In this document: positions 24,376 to 33,816 of the stretch, piece by piece | How the letters are laid out: each line of letters starts with the position of its first letter | Numbering within the stretch: the first letter of the stretch is position 1 | Origin: Pseudomonadota bacterium | GTDB lineage: Bacteria; Pseudomonadota; Gammaproteobacteria; Pseudomonadales; Moraxellaceae | Direction: 5' to 3' | DNA: 64,000 bases | NCBI GenBank assembly: GCA_023393635.1 | Contig: JAEWKT010000010.1 | Location: 1 to 64,000 of the forward strand | Notes under the pieces: generated by a model | Databases searched by the model: none | The model's input: only the letters and a program-made list of their open reading frames with translations | What the model was told of the DNA's origin: nothing | Made by a program: the position numbers and the translations under genes

Positions 24376-24594
24376 GCTTGTCCTACCCTTGTTGTTACAC
24401 CGTTACGTTTGAATTACTACCCACTTCTGTCACACAAACCCCTAAGCCAGATACAAGGCAGCTGGCTATATTAACAAAATAACAAGCTATTATTACGCTA
24501 AATTGTGTGCAGTTTATTATGATCTAAAGGCAGCCTTGCAATTACTAATGCATCAGCACATCTAACAACAAACATCAGTAAACAGGTAGATGAC

Positions 24595-25026
24595 ATGCGC
24601 CACTTTAATAACAGCAAATCAGTGCAGTGGTTTAGACAGCGTCGATTAGCGCGATTACAACACCAGCAAGAGCACTCCGTCACTGCATTTTGGTCAACCA
24701 TGAATCGGGTTAAATTTGCAGTAATTGCAGGGATTTTGGGTTTATTGCTCGGTGGTTTATTTGATCTGGCCACTACCTTGCTAAGAACCTTCGCCCAGCC
24801 ACAGACCAGTGCTGAATTCTCATGGTTTTTGGCCTATGTATTTGCAATCGCAGGTATCATTTTAGGGTTTTGCTTTGGTGCGCGTTCAGGGGAGTTTTTC
24901 GCGCAATTGTTTGCCAGTGATGATCATGGCCCAAGTAAAGCCAGTAGTGAACTTATTCGTTTGATTGCCAAAACCTTATTGGTCGCAGGTATTATATGGA
25001 GTATGTTTTTAATTTTTCTCAGCTAA
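24595..25026 (+). CDS. Hypothetical three-helix membrane protein
   Basis: A 143-residue protein. A basic cytoplasmic N-terminus (WFRQRRLARLQ) is followed by hydrophobic segments at about 42-60, 77-97 and 121-142. The second segment holds a Gly-rich stretch (AGIILGFCFGARSGEFF). No known family recognised. It is transcribed opposite to its neighbours and has no obvious partner. Confidence 0.65.
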   Translation: MRHFNNSKSVQWFRQRRLARLQHQQEHSVTAFWSTMNRVKFAVIAGILGLLLGGLFDLATTLLRTFAQPQTSAEFSWFLAYVFAIAGIILGFCFGARSGEFFAQLFASDDHGPSKASSELIRLIAKTLLVAGIIWSMFLIFLS

Positions 25027-25106
25027 AAGCATATTATTAAAGCCCAAATTAAAAATAACATTCAGCGCATCACATTTTAGTAAATTAATAGTGGCTCATA
25101 TTATTA

Positions 25107-25595
25107 CTACTCATCTTCAGGAAAGGTGGTTGCCCATTCATCTGCATTGACTCTTACCCCTGTTAAACGATCAATTTTACGCTGTAACTGCTCTTTAAGC
25201 AGGTCGGTATGCTGGCTTATGCGTACAAGCTGCTGTTGCACTGTAAATGGCTGATGTTTTTTTGCCAGAGATGCCGCAGACACAGGAATAAATAACGCCG
25301 CTGAACCAAGGCCAGTTAAGCGTTTTTCTTCGCTACCAAACCATGGACTTTGCGCGGATAAGTCAGGGCAAAATTGTGGTGACACCCGTGCTTGAAGTTG
25401 CTCTAGCATATCCAGAGCCTGAGATTTATTTAACGGTGCCAAGGGTTGAGCAAGTACTGAAGCACCTTGTTTTTCCAGTATTTCTTTAATTGATTGCAAA
25501 GCTTGATCCTGATGCTCGCGTAGTGTTTGCGCTACATCATTGACCAGGCTAGTCAACAGTTTTCTTTTTTTTAATGATTTCTTTTGGCTATTCAT
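25107..25595 (-). CDS. Hypothetical cytoplasmic protein
   Basis: A 162-residue protein with a Lys-rich start (MNSQKKSLKKRKLLTSL), a helical first half with coiled-coil character (about 12-45), a Pro/Gly-rich middle containing WFGSEEKRLTGLGSAALF, and a helical C-terminus (about 115-145). There is no signal or membrane segment. GAGGTG lies four bases before ATG 25595, so I prefer it to the upstream in-frame start at 25646. Function unknown. Confidence 0.65.
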   Translation of the reverse strand: MNSQKKSLKKRKLLTSLVNDVAQTLREHQDQALQSIKEILEKQGASVLAQPLAPLNKSQALDMLEQLQARVSPQFCPDLSAQSPWFGSEEKRLTGLGSAALFIPVSAASLAKKHQPFTVQQQLVRISQHTDLLKEQLQRKIDRLTGVRVNADEWATTFPEDE

Positions 25596-25710
25596 TACGC
25601 ACCTCAATACGCTTAGAATTGCAAATGATGTGATTCTATACGTCACTATAGCATTAAAATTTGGCTTACACTTTCGAATATGTAAGCAATAAGTTTTTAA
25701 TAATTAATGC

Positions 25711-26244
25711 TTATAAATGATGAACGCGCAAGCCCTGCTTAAATTTCTGATAGTGATTGGCATAATGTAAAGCGCTTAAACGATTCATTTGCGCCACCAT
25801 ATCACTGGCTTCTTTGACTATTTTGCCTGGCGAACCCATCACAATAGAATTATCAGGAATCACTTTTCCTTCAGGAATTAACGCATTGGCACCAATAATG
25901 CAATTTTTGCCAATTACGGCATTGTTCAACACCACCGCATTAATGCCAATTAAGGTATTATCCCCAATCATGCAGCCATGCAGCATGGCCTGATGACCAA
26001 TAGTCACATACTCGCCGATGTTCAGCTCAATACCTGCATCGGTATGTAATACCGCATTTTCCTGCACGTTGCTAAAATTGCCCAGAATGATTGGGCTATT
26101 ATCTGCGCGAATCACCGCACCAAACCATACACTCACTTGCTGACCAAGTTGCACCTGTCCAATGACAGTTGCATTATCGGCCACCCATCCATCCCATGGA
26201 GAATTTATACTGGTTGGGCAATGATCATCTAAACAATAAAGCAT
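25711..26244 (-). CDS. Gamma-carbonic anhydrase family hexapeptide-repeat protein
   Basis: A 177-residue left-handed beta-helix protein with hexapeptide repeats from about 18 to 145. Three candidate metal-binding His occur in the right context (AVLHTDAG, TIGHQAMLHG). Relatives (YrdA, PaaY, CaiE-like) bind zinc; some are weak carbonic anhydrases or thioesterases, so the reaction is not certain. The C-terminal helix (MVAQMNRLSALHYANHYQKF) is typical. Single gene. Confidence 0.88.
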   Translation of the reverse strand: MLYCLDDHCPTSINSPWDGWVADNATVIGQVQLGQQVSVWFGAVIRADNSPIILGNFSNVQENAVLHTDAGIELNIGEYVTIGHQAMLHGCMIGDNTLIGINAVVLNNAVIGKNCIIGANALIPEGKVIPDNSIVMGSPGKIVKEASDMVAQMNRLSALHYANHYQKFKQGLRVHHL

Positions 26245-26285
26245 AAGATATCCTGTGGCATTGGGTTGACTATTTTAACGTGCTA

Positions 26286-26912
26286 CTAGCGTACTGGATC
26301 AACTTCATTCATTAATAAAGGCCATTCTATGGGGTGTTTCAGGCCGCGCCTAAATAACGACACTAATATTCTGGCGGTTAAACCCCAAATAATTTCATTG
26401 TCAAGCTGAAAACTGGGCATAAAATATTTGCCCTGTTTTAACTGTATGGGGTAAGGCAACGGTTGTGCCTTAATAATATGGCTTAGCGCCACATAAAATA
26501 TGCGGTCAATTTCTTCTGGCTGCGCCTGGTGCTCTACTTGCGGTGGTATTAAACCAACAATAGGCTTAACCCACATACCACTTTTAGAACGCTGACTGGG
26601 TAACTCACCCAGTAGCTGTACCGCAAACGGACTAAGGCCAGTTTCTTCATGTGCTTCTCGTAGGGCGACGACGATATTGCTGGTATCCCCCTGCTCCCGC
26701 CGTCCGCCAGGAAAAGATACCTCACCTGCATGATGCCGCATGTGCGAGGCACGACGCGTTAATAAAACATGCGGTTCTGCTTCATTGGTAATCGCCAGTA
26801 ATACTGCGGCATCAGCACGACGTGGGGACGGTGCAAAACTAAGCCCCTTGGTGAGCTGCTCCACCAAATGCTCAGGTGGCAACATGAAAGAAGATATTTT
26901 ATTTGGCTGCAT
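26286..26912 (-). CDS. Nudix hydrolase, CoA pyrophosphatase-like (NudL group)
   Basis: A 208-residue Nudix protein. The Nudix box reads GGRREQGD followed by REAHEETGL, giving the metal-binding Glu cluster; upstream, LLTRRASHMRHHAGEVSFPG matches the CoA-diphosphatase signature around the box. The expected substrate is CoA or a related nucleotide diphosphate. It is divergent from a second Nudix gene 97 bases away. Confidence 0.85.
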   Translation of the reverse strand: MQPNKISSFMLPPEHLVEQLTKGLSFAPSPRRADAAVLLAITNEAEPHVLLTRRASHMRHHAGEVSFPGGRREQGDTSNIVVALREAHEETGLSPFAVQLLGELPSQRSKSGMWVKPIVGLIPPQVEHQAQPEEIDRIFYVALSHIIKAQPLPYPIQLKQGKYFMPSFQLDNEIIWGLTARILVSLFRRGLKHPIEWPLLMNEVDPVR

Positions 26913-27009
26913 TACTCTAGCTTACCTCGTTAAAGTATGGATAACCAGATGCGAGCGGCAAAGTTTTCAGTTATGCTCAATCATCCTTTAAAAAATTAAT
27001 TATATTGCC

Positions 27010-27558
27010 ATGTCTTTTTGCTTAAAATGCGGTCAGCAAGGCCAGCTTACAATTCCACAAGGTGACCAGCGTGAACGCCTAGTATGCAACAGCTGTGGCC
27101 ATATTCACTATGAAAATCCGAAAATAATTTGTGGTGCCTTAGTGACATGGCAAGATAAGGTTTTACTGTGTAAACGTGCGATTGAACCACGTTATGGCTT
27201 GTGGACACTGCCTGCTGGCTTTATGGAACTTTATGAAACCATGGAAGAAGGCGCTGCCCGTGAAACTTTGGAAGAAGCAGAAGCTGTGGTGAATATTGAG
27301 CAATTATATTGCATGTACAATATTCCACGCATTGGCCAGATTTATGTGCTGTTTAAAGGCGACCTGCAAGACGGCAAATATGGCGCAGGCGATGAAAGTT
27401 TAGAGTGCGGTTTATTTACTGAAGATGAAATTCCATGGCAAGACCTGGCTTTTCCCAGTGTGGAGCGCACCTTAAGACATTATTTTCAGGATCGTAAACA
27501 GGGTGCTTTTACCATGCATCTTGAAACCATTGGCACGCGCTTAGATGGGACTGGTTAA
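27010..27558 (+). CDS. Nudix hydrolase with N-terminal zinc ribbon
   Basis: A 182-residue protein. A four-Cys zinc ribbon (CLKCGQQG and CNSCGHIHYENP) precedes a Nudix domain with the box from PAGFMELYETMEEGAARET to EEAEAVV. The ribbon plus Nudix layout resembles NudC-related and ADP-ribose/FAD-type hydrolases, but the protein is much shorter than NudC. Substrate unknown; a nucleotide diphosphate is expected. It ends before a bidirectional terminator. Confidence 0.85.
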   Translation: MSFCLKCGQQGQLTIPQGDQRERLVCNSCGHIHYENPKIICGALVTWQDKVLLCKRAIEPRYGLWTLPAGFMELYETMEEGAARETLEEAEAVVNIEQLYCMYNIPRIGQIYVLFKGDLQDGKYGAGDESLECGLFTEDEIPWQDLAFPSVERTLRHYFQDRKQGAFTMHLETIGTRLDGTG

Positions 27559-27586
27559 AATCGTATAAGCTAAAATTTTGCTATAA

Positions 27587-27613
27587 AAAAGGGGCATATA
27601 ATATGCCCCTTTT
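27587..27613. terminator. Bidirectional terminator closing the fil cluster
   Basis: AAAAGGGGCATAT (27587-27599) pairs perfectly with ATATGCCCCTTTT (27601-27613), with A and T runs on both sides. It serves the Nudix gene on the plus strand and filF on the minus strand. Confidence 0.92.
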
Positions 27614-27621
27614 TAGTCTGC

Positions 27622-29589
27622 TTATTTTTGCTTCACTGTATAGCAAGACGAGACGCTTACTGATAAACCACCAGCATACTGCTCAGCAACCAGTTTTTGC
27701 GTTTTCGTTATCGCAGGTGAGGGCTTTTCAACCTTCTCGGTTGATTTCTCTTCTGCCTCTTTTTGCGCTACACGAAAATCAGTAAACGTATTAAATCCAT
27801 TAACCCAAACAGCGGCTACTTCCCCAGAGGCAGTATCACCGTCTTCAGCACTTGTAACGTTAATACTACCGCGTTGTCCAGCAGCAGCTTGCCTAATACC
27901 TGCTAAATTGATCTTCACTCGAGGGGCTAAAGCAGATGTGCCTATTTGAACGCCATCTAATGCCCCAAACTTCTCACCTGACAAAATAATACTAGGACTA
28001 ATGTAAAATTGGTTACCATCAGTACTTGGATAAGCAGCACGTACTGTACCAATACGAGTTTGTGCTGCACCGTCTCCACAAGCAGCATTGGCGTTAGCAA
28101 AAGCACTTGCATTGTTACTATCAGTCATAATATCGCCATTTTCTAAAAACACGACTGGCAAACTATCAGTTTTTGTACAATTTGTTTTTGCTTGATTTTT
28201 ACACTCTTCCAAATATTCATTGCTGTAATCAAAATTAAATGTTGCATGCAAAGGAAATAAGTATGTGCCAGACTTTACACTCTCTTTGGTGCGCCATACC
28301 GCAGGATCCAGATAAGTATTTACTGCTCCTGTTTTGAATAAAGTAGCATTACCTGTAAAGCTATTAATTCCTGCAGGTGATTTTTGAGTCCAAGTACCAA
28401 GCTCTGTCTGGTCTTCCACTTTAACACCTGTATAAAACTCATACACAGTTGCCGAACTCAGCACAGCCAAATCACGAATGAGTTTGCCATTTACAAAGCT
28501 AAAGGTATCACCATTGTACTGATTAGCCTCAGCAGCATCATAAGTTTTTGGCCCAACTTTCAGATTAAAATTAGTAAAGCGATTAGTATAAGGATTTAAG
28601 CCGCCCGACGAATCCTCAATCCGCATCTTCGCAAAATTACTGTTCAAAAAGAGCTTAAATGCTTCTTGGGCAGTAGTAGTCTGTCCAGACCATTGCATGC
28701 CATAACCTATACTTTGCCCAGCACGGTCAGCCAGCATATATATTGCTACGCTTGCACGCTTGTTATTTTCACCTAAACCAGAAATACCCAAGTCAAGGCT
28801 AGTAGTACCCAGCTGTGATCCAAGATCAAGAGTTGCCGTTGGCGTTGCAAAGAAAATTCCTGATTTAATAGCTAAAATCGTCTTTTCCAGACGTGCTTTT
28901 GCACTTGCTTCATCCAATAGACTTCTTTTTTGCGCCTCAAACCATGGCACCAGCTTGTCTTCAAAAGATCCAGTTTGAAAATCCTTAGCAGCAATATCTT
29001 CACTTAATTTTTCAATACCCGCTTTAACATCACTGTCAATGTAAATACGGTTTACTGGTGCAGTTGCAATATACGGCTCCGATTGACGGCGCAAAGACTG
29101 TAGTAGACGACTGATATTAATCGCGGTGCTAGCAGCAACCCCTTCATTTAGGTTAGTTATCTTAGTCCCTGTAGTATTTTCTGCCAACTCCTTGACTCCA
29201 ATCCGAATTAAGGATGAGTCCTCTGCTTCGGATAAATCACTGGCTCGCACTGACTTTACAGAAAATGTACCTAAATTAATCCGACGCAAGCCGTTAGGAG
29301 CTTTTAAATAAAAATTGACATTAGAATCAATTGGACAGCGTGCACTACCCGTTGCATCAGTTACTCCACGGTACTTACCGCACTCATAGTTGAGGTTAAT
29401 AACAGGGGTATCATCAAACACCAGATCAACACAGTTTGTATCTGTACTGGCGCATTGTACGGCTGTATTTTCTTCCGTCGAGCTAAAGTCCTCATTAATA
29501 GTGTTACTTGCTCCACCGCAAGCACCTAGTAATAAACACAAGGTAGTCAACGAAAATGGCTTTTTTAATTTTTGATATAACGTATACAT
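27622..29589 (-). CDS. filF: FilF-like surface lipoprotein
   Basis: A 655-residue protein with a lipoprotein signal peptide (lipobox LLGAC at about 20-24) followed by GGASN. The mature part has an N-terminal Cys-rich region and long stretches of alternating polar and hydrophobic residues that suggest beta structure, and ends with a short charged linker and a Cys-containing tail. Acinetobacter homologues at the end of the fil cluster are annotated FilF, a putative pilus assembly protein, without direct proof. It is the last gene of the cluster, 28 bases after filE. Outer-membrane anchoring is expected since Gly follows the Cys. Confidence 0.75.
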   Translation of the reverse strand: MYTLYQKLKKPFSLTTLCLLLGACGGASNTINEDFSSTEENTAVQCASTDTNCVDLVFDDTPVINLNYECGKYRGVTDATGSARCPIDSNVNFYLKAPNGLRRINLGTFSVKSVRASDLSEAEDSSLIRIGVKELAENTTGTKITNLNEGVAASTAINISRLLQSLRRQSEPYIATAPVNRIYIDSDVKAGIEKLSEDIAAKDFQTGSFEDKLVPWFEAQKRSLLDEASAKARLEKTILAIKSGIFFATPTATLDLGSQLGTTSLDLGISGLGENNKRASVAIYMLADRAGQSIGYGMQWSGQTTTAQEAFKLFLNSNFAKMRIEDSSGGLNPYTNRFTNFNLKVGPKTYDAAEANQYNGDTFSFVNGKLIRDLAVLSSATVYEFYTGVKVEDQTELGTWTQKSPAGINSFTGNATLFKTGAVNTYLDPAVWRTKESVKSGTYLFPLHATFNFDYSNEYLEECKNQAKTNCTKTDSLPVVFLENGDIMTDSNNASAFANANAACGDGAAQTRIGTVRAAYPSTDGNQFYISPSIILSGEKFGALDGVQIGTSALAPRVKINLAGIRQAAAGQRGSINVTSAEDGDTASGEVAAVWVNGFNTFTDFRVAQKEAEEKSTEKVEKPSPAITKTQKLVAEQYAGGLSVSVSSCYTVKQK

Positions 29590-29617
29590 TATTCAAGCTT
29601 CCAATAAATGATATTGC

Positions 29618-30811
29618 TTAGCGGAGTGGCGTTAAACGAACTTGTCCCTTGTTCGTTAGTTGTATTTGGATTAAATCAGCGGCTGCTTCAAGTGGTGTTA
29701 ATAATAGATAACGAGTATCTGCTGGAATATGCAAATAGCCCTGAAGCGCCTGATGAGTGGTACCAGTAGGTTCAATGGTTTGCTGATAAAACGCATTGAC
29801 TCCTTCAATCACGCATCCTTGATTGTCTAAGAATACAGGTAACGGCCAATAAAACTGTGGATTGCTTATCTTATCAGCATAAGAGGTAAATTGAATATCA
29901 TTAATTTGTTCTGGCAACCGAGCCACAACAAAGTCAAATTTAGGTTCAAATCCAGGTCTGGGCCATAAGTTCAAACCCTCACCTTTATGCAACTGTTTGG
30001 CTTTTTTTAATTGTTTAGCACTAAAACATTCAATACCAATTAACTCAACGACTTTTTCTTTTGCAATACGTTGATAGTTTTTTGATAAAGTGACAACTTG
30101 TTGGTGCGGCTGCTCAGCCTTAAATCGGCGAAAAACGCTCATATCGACGCCTTTTTCACGCTCAAGTGTCTGGTTACCACCTAAACCATCGGGCAAATTA
30201 TAAAACCGCTTTTTACCTTCTAGATTAAACTCATGCTCTTCAAGGTATTCACTATCAACATATTGCTCTCCATCAATAGTGGTTACAGGGTTCACTGCTG
30301 CCTGGCTACCTTCCAATGGATGTCTTGTGTTAGCTAGCACTTGCACTTCTTTCACCTTATCAGATGGTGCAATAGTATTATTCGAAGTAACTTGATTGGC
30401 TACTTTAACAGGGACTTTAGATGCTTGTTGCTGAAGATCCTTATTTGAAAGCACAGAAGATTGCAATGATTCACGTTTTATTATAAGGGGCTGGGTTGCT
30501 TGAGGTTGAGCTTTTAGCACTGCCTCTGTCGCTGGCTTTTCAGCTTTTATATTTACAGAACCTCTTTGATCAAGTGGCACTTTAATAACATTAGAAGCAT
30601 TTGTAATCTTAGAAGAAGATGCAATGCGCTGGTCTAATTTCTGCTTACTTGTTTTAATATTTTTGGCTTCAGAGGCAGAACGGTCAATTACCATCACTCG
30701 GCCATCGGGACCAATAATCGTATAAAAACCCGACCGCTCAGCATAAGATAAGTTTACGCACAGCAAGCTCGCTGTGCAAATTGCACTAAGTTTCCATTTA
30801 TTGATGCCCAT
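29618..30811 (-). CDS. filE: FilE-like periplasmic protein
   Basis: A 397-residue exported protein: signal peptide 1-24 ending SYA, then FYTIIGPDGRVMVIDRS, a DUF4124-like opening. A long, Lys/Gln/Ser-rich flexible region (about 45-190) follows, then a folded C-terminal half with several Pro and aromatic residues. Start ATG 30811 lies seven bases after the filD stop; an upstream in-frame start would overlap filD and would not give a signal peptide at the N-terminus. Its role in the Fil system is unknown; the flexible middle could span the periplasm. Confidence 0.72.
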   Translation of the reverse strand: MGINKWKLSAICTASLLCVNLSYAERSGFYTIIGPDGRVMVIDRSASEAKNIKTSKQKLDQRIASSSKITNASNVIKVPLDQRGSVNIKAEKPATEAVLKAQPQATQPLIIKRESLQSSVLSNKDLQQQASKVPVKVANQVTSNNTIAPSDKVKEVQVLANTRHPLEGSQAAVNPVTTIDGEQYVDSEYLEEHEFNLEGKKRFYNLPDGLGGNQTLEREKGVDMSVFRRFKAEQPHQQVVTLSKNYQRIAKEKVVELIGIECFSAKQLKKAKQLHKGEGLNLWPRPGFEPKFDFVVARLPEQINDIQFTSYADKISNPQFYWPLPVFLDNQGCVIEGVNAFYQQTIEPTGTTHQALQGYLHIPADTRYLLLTPLEAAADLIQIQLTNKGQVRLTPLR

Positions 30812-30818
30812 AAACAGT

Positions 30819-32483
30819 TTACCAAGCCGTGCGATAGGCGATACCAAGAATAGTAACTTTGGTATTGGTTTTTACATCTAGCCCTGCATAAGGATTTAAT
30901 AATAAATTATTCACCCCAGTTTTATTGGCCAAACCACTGGTATTTGCAGGGATATTATCACGACTGCGTAAATGCATGGCTGTTAAATCAATAGTAGTGT
31001 CTGGATCAAACTGATAACCAATACCCGCACCAAACATTTGTGCATTATTAATTGGCACCAACGTGTTACGGCGATCATCTGGAATGGCACTCTTACGAGG
31101 CTCATAGCCCAGACGTAATTTAAGCCGATCTGTTGCACTGTATTCCATGCCTACTCCCCAGCTCCAGGGGCTGCGGAATCCTAAAGGAAGCTCTAAACTA
31201 GTTGGGGTAGCGCCATTAGTTAATAGCCGAGCGATTTTTAAAGCAGAAACCTGACGGTCAAAATTAAACCTAAAGGAATCCCAAGCAGCATAATCCGTCC
31301 AGCCAACATCAAAATTAAATTGTAAATCTGGCAAGACCTTATATTTTACACCAGCCTGAAAATGCGCTGGATACTCCAGATCCATGGATACAATACCACT
31401 TTCATTAGGTGGTATATAAGACGGGAAACCTAAAATAGCTTGTAAAATTACCCCTGTGGCTGATGAACCCAAAGCACGAATCAGCTCTTGCGCACCCCGC
31501 CCATTATCAATGGCGTACTTGCCTTTGAGTTTCATCTTGCTAGAGCTTTGATACACCATCCCGAAACCAAAGTCTTCATTTGGTTCCCAGAGCAAACCCA
31601 GATTATAAGTAGGTGATAATGTTTGCTCCAATGCTACATCCATAGAAGCTAACTTTTTAAACGGTCCAATACTCTCTTCAGCATTACAAATGCCGAATAA
31701 CAGTAAGTCGCTAACAATGTTGCCGTTTTCTTTAAAAGGACCACAGACATCTTCATCAATTAAGCGCAGTACACCAATCAGCTCATTGGGAAAACGTAAA
31801 TCAGTCTTTAAACCAATAGCCTGATAAGACATCCCAATAGAAGCACCCAAAGACAGATAATCATTGACTTTATAAGCAGCAGATGGCGATAAATATGTTA
31901 TGCGTTCTATCGCAACTTGCTGACCCATATAGTTGCCAGGATCACCATCTGCCGAGCCAAACCCTGCCACTAATGGTGCATACAATGCAGAAGCATAAGT
32001 TATTTTTGAACCTGGTGGCCTATAAGCCACGCCCGCCAAGGGTGCCGCTAGTGGCAAACCCTGTGGCCAATTAACAATTTTCTTTAAAACAGGTACATAA
32101 AGACTGGGGTGATCTACCTTACTGACTGCATAATCTTTAAACTCACCGCATAGGCTCTGCCCTGCTTGTATCTCATCACAGACAAGAGGATCATCTGAAT
32201 AACCAAATACATTATATCCTGCTGGAACTTCTAACTCGCGACGGATATTAAAGTCTACCAGCAAACCCTGCACATCAGTTTGTAAACCTTGTATTTTGGT
32301 CAAGCCTGCTGGGTTAAAATGAATCGCGCTAATACCTGGGGGATCAGCAGTAACCGCATTCCCCATAGATAACGCACGAATATCAATAGATAGGTTTTGA
32401 CCCAGCTGAGCATGTGTCAGCCCAGACAAACCAGACAGTAATATAGCATAGCTCAAAGACCGTAATCGCAAGTTCAATTTCAT
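30819..32483 (-). CDS. filD: FilD-like outer-membrane protein (FadL/OmpP1 superfamily)
   Basis: A 554-residue beta-barrel protein. A signal peptide ending THA is followed by the FadL-type N-terminus ALSMGNAVTADPPGISAIHF and NPAGLTK, the hatch region of FadL channels. Many amphipathic strands follow, and the protein ends with an aromatic residue two from the end (YRTAW), as outer-membrane barrels do. FadL relatives transport hydrophobic compounds; in this cluster it may instead help place Fil proteins at the surface (inference). It is 11 bases after filC. Confidence 0.82.
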   Translation of the reverse strand: MKLNLRLRSLSYAILLSGLSGLTHAQLGQNLSIDIRALSMGNAVTADPPGISAIHFNPAGLTKIQGLQTDVQGLLVDFNIRRELEVPAGYNVFGYSDDPLVCDEIQAGQSLCGEFKDYAVSKVDHPSLYVPVLKKIVNWPQGLPLAAPLAGVAYRPPGSKITYASALYAPLVAGFGSADGDPGNYMGQQVAIERITYLSPSAAYKVNDYLSLGASIGMSYQAIGLKTDLRFPNELIGVLRLIDEDVCGPFKENGNIVSDLLLFGICNAEESIGPFKKLASMDVALEQTLSPTYNLGLLWEPNEDFGFGMVYQSSSKMKLKGKYAIDNGRGAQELIRALGSSATGVILQAILGFPSYIPPNESGIVSMDLEYPAHFQAGVKYKVLPDLQFNFDVGWTDYAAWDSFRFNFDRQVSALKIARLLTNGATPTSLELPLGFRSPWSWGVGMEYSATDRLKLRLGYEPRKSAIPDDRRNTLVPINNAQMFGAGIGYQFDPDTTIDLTAMHLRSRDNIPANTSGLANKTGVNNLLLNPYAGLDVKTNTKVTILGIAYRTAW

Positions 32484-32494
32484 ATCAAAATGCC

Positions 32495-33763
32495 TCAGCG
32501 AGCGTCACGGCCAAAACCCAGAAAGTCCAGCGGGAATGAGAGGCCTAATGAAACATCAGGGGCATCTTCTGTCAGGCCAAACCCTACAGAGCCATTAACA
32601 ATTGTCTTTGGAGTTACACGCACGCCCAAAGAAAAACCAAGCGAAGCACTGGTTTGATCAGCTGGCTTTGAAATATTACCATTAGCAAATTTAAACTCAC
32701 TACCAGTGGAAAAGCTTTGTTGATAGGACATGGTTAAAGACACATCATAGTTAAATGAGTAAGCAAAACCAAATGAAATCCCACCACTTAAACCTGGATC
32801 AAAAGATTCAAGAATGTTATTACCACGAACCTGATTAATACCAGTTTCCTTAAGACCATAACTAACTGACGTAGAGGCAAACAATACCACTGGATCAATA
32901 AATTTACGGGTACTGGCACCGCCGCCGATGGAATAATACCCTTTACCTGTAGATAATCCACGAGTTGGGTCAATCTCATAAGGGCTATCGCCCGTTTTAG
33001 TGGACAAACTACCAAATAATATGAGCGGTAAGCGCCCCTGCTTTAGAGGAAATGGTTCCCAGCGTGCACCTAAACCAATATCTCCCAGCCCCGCTGTTGT
33101 TTCATCTTTTAAATTATCGCTTTTGGCAACTAATGGTAGCGATGCAGTAAGCGTGACGTTATCTAACAAGCCGTATTGAAAGGTAAAAGTATTCGTAAGG
33201 CTATGTTGCGCGTCCTCTTCCACGCGTAACCGTGTTAACGAAGAGCCACTATCGCTTGTGGCTAAATCCAAACGGCTATCACGATAATAAGTATAATCGA
33301 TATCATAATAAGCAGAGTATGAGCCGCGTTTAGATAATGAGTATTGCTGCTCTGAGCGCGTAAAGACTTCTTCCAAGTTACTCTTGGCAGATGCATCTTC
33401 TTCTGTTTGTCCTAAAACATTTGCTGGTGTCGCCAAGGAAGGCGTTTCAGGTGCTGTTTCAGAAGGCGTAGCTACTGGGGCTGCATCAGTTGCCACAGCA
33501 TCAGGACGCTCTGCAATAGTATTAACTACTGCGCTATCTGTTGCAGGGTTATTATCTTGAGTTAAGGGTGCTTCAGTCTCTGCCCGAACTTGTGCGGCAA
33601 CAGGCTCTGTCGTCCCTTCCTGTTGTTGCGTGGTAGCTAGTTCACCAGCTGCGACTTCGCCAACAGTGGCATCGTCCGTATCTACGGCATGTACCTGAGT
33701 CCCAATCATTGCCAATCCGATACTAATTGCCAGTATTGAGCGATTCATCCATTGCTTCTGCAT
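32495..33763 (-). CDS. filC: FilC-like outer-membrane barrel protein
   Basis: A 422-residue protein with a signal peptide (cleaved after QVHA, about 26) and an Ala/Thr/Glu-rich low-complexity segment (about 30-125). A C-terminal barrel-like domain of alternating strands carries motifs such as GLGDIGLGARWEPF and LSTKTGDSPYEI, which resemble phenol-degradation-type MetA channel families. The last residues are charged, not the usual aromatic. Position between filB and filD fits FilC. Function not established. Confidence 0.74.
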   Translation of the reverse strand: MQKQWMNRSILAISIGLAMIGTQVHAVDTDDATVGEVAAGELATTQQQEGTTEPVAAQVRAETEAPLTQDNNPATDSAVVNTIAERPDAVATDAAPVATPSETAPETPSLATPANVLGQTEEDASAKSNLEEVFTRSEQQYSLSKRGSYSAYYDIDYTYYRDSRLDLATSDSGSSLTRLRVEEDAQHSLTNTFTFQYGLLDNVTLTASLPLVAKSDNLKDETTAGLGDIGLGARWEPFPLKQGRLPLILFGSLSTKTGDSPYEIDPTRGLSTGKGYYSIGGGASTRKFIDPVVLFASTSVSYGLKETGINQVRGNNILESFDPGLSGGISFGFAYSFNYDVSLTMSYQQSFSTGSEFKFANGNISKPADQTSASLGFSLGVRVTPKTIVNGSVGFGLTEDAPDVSLGLSFPLDFLGFGRDAR

Positions 33764-33816
33764 GACTATAATCTACCTTGAAACAGTTATTTTAAATTAA
33801 AAACAAACAATTAACT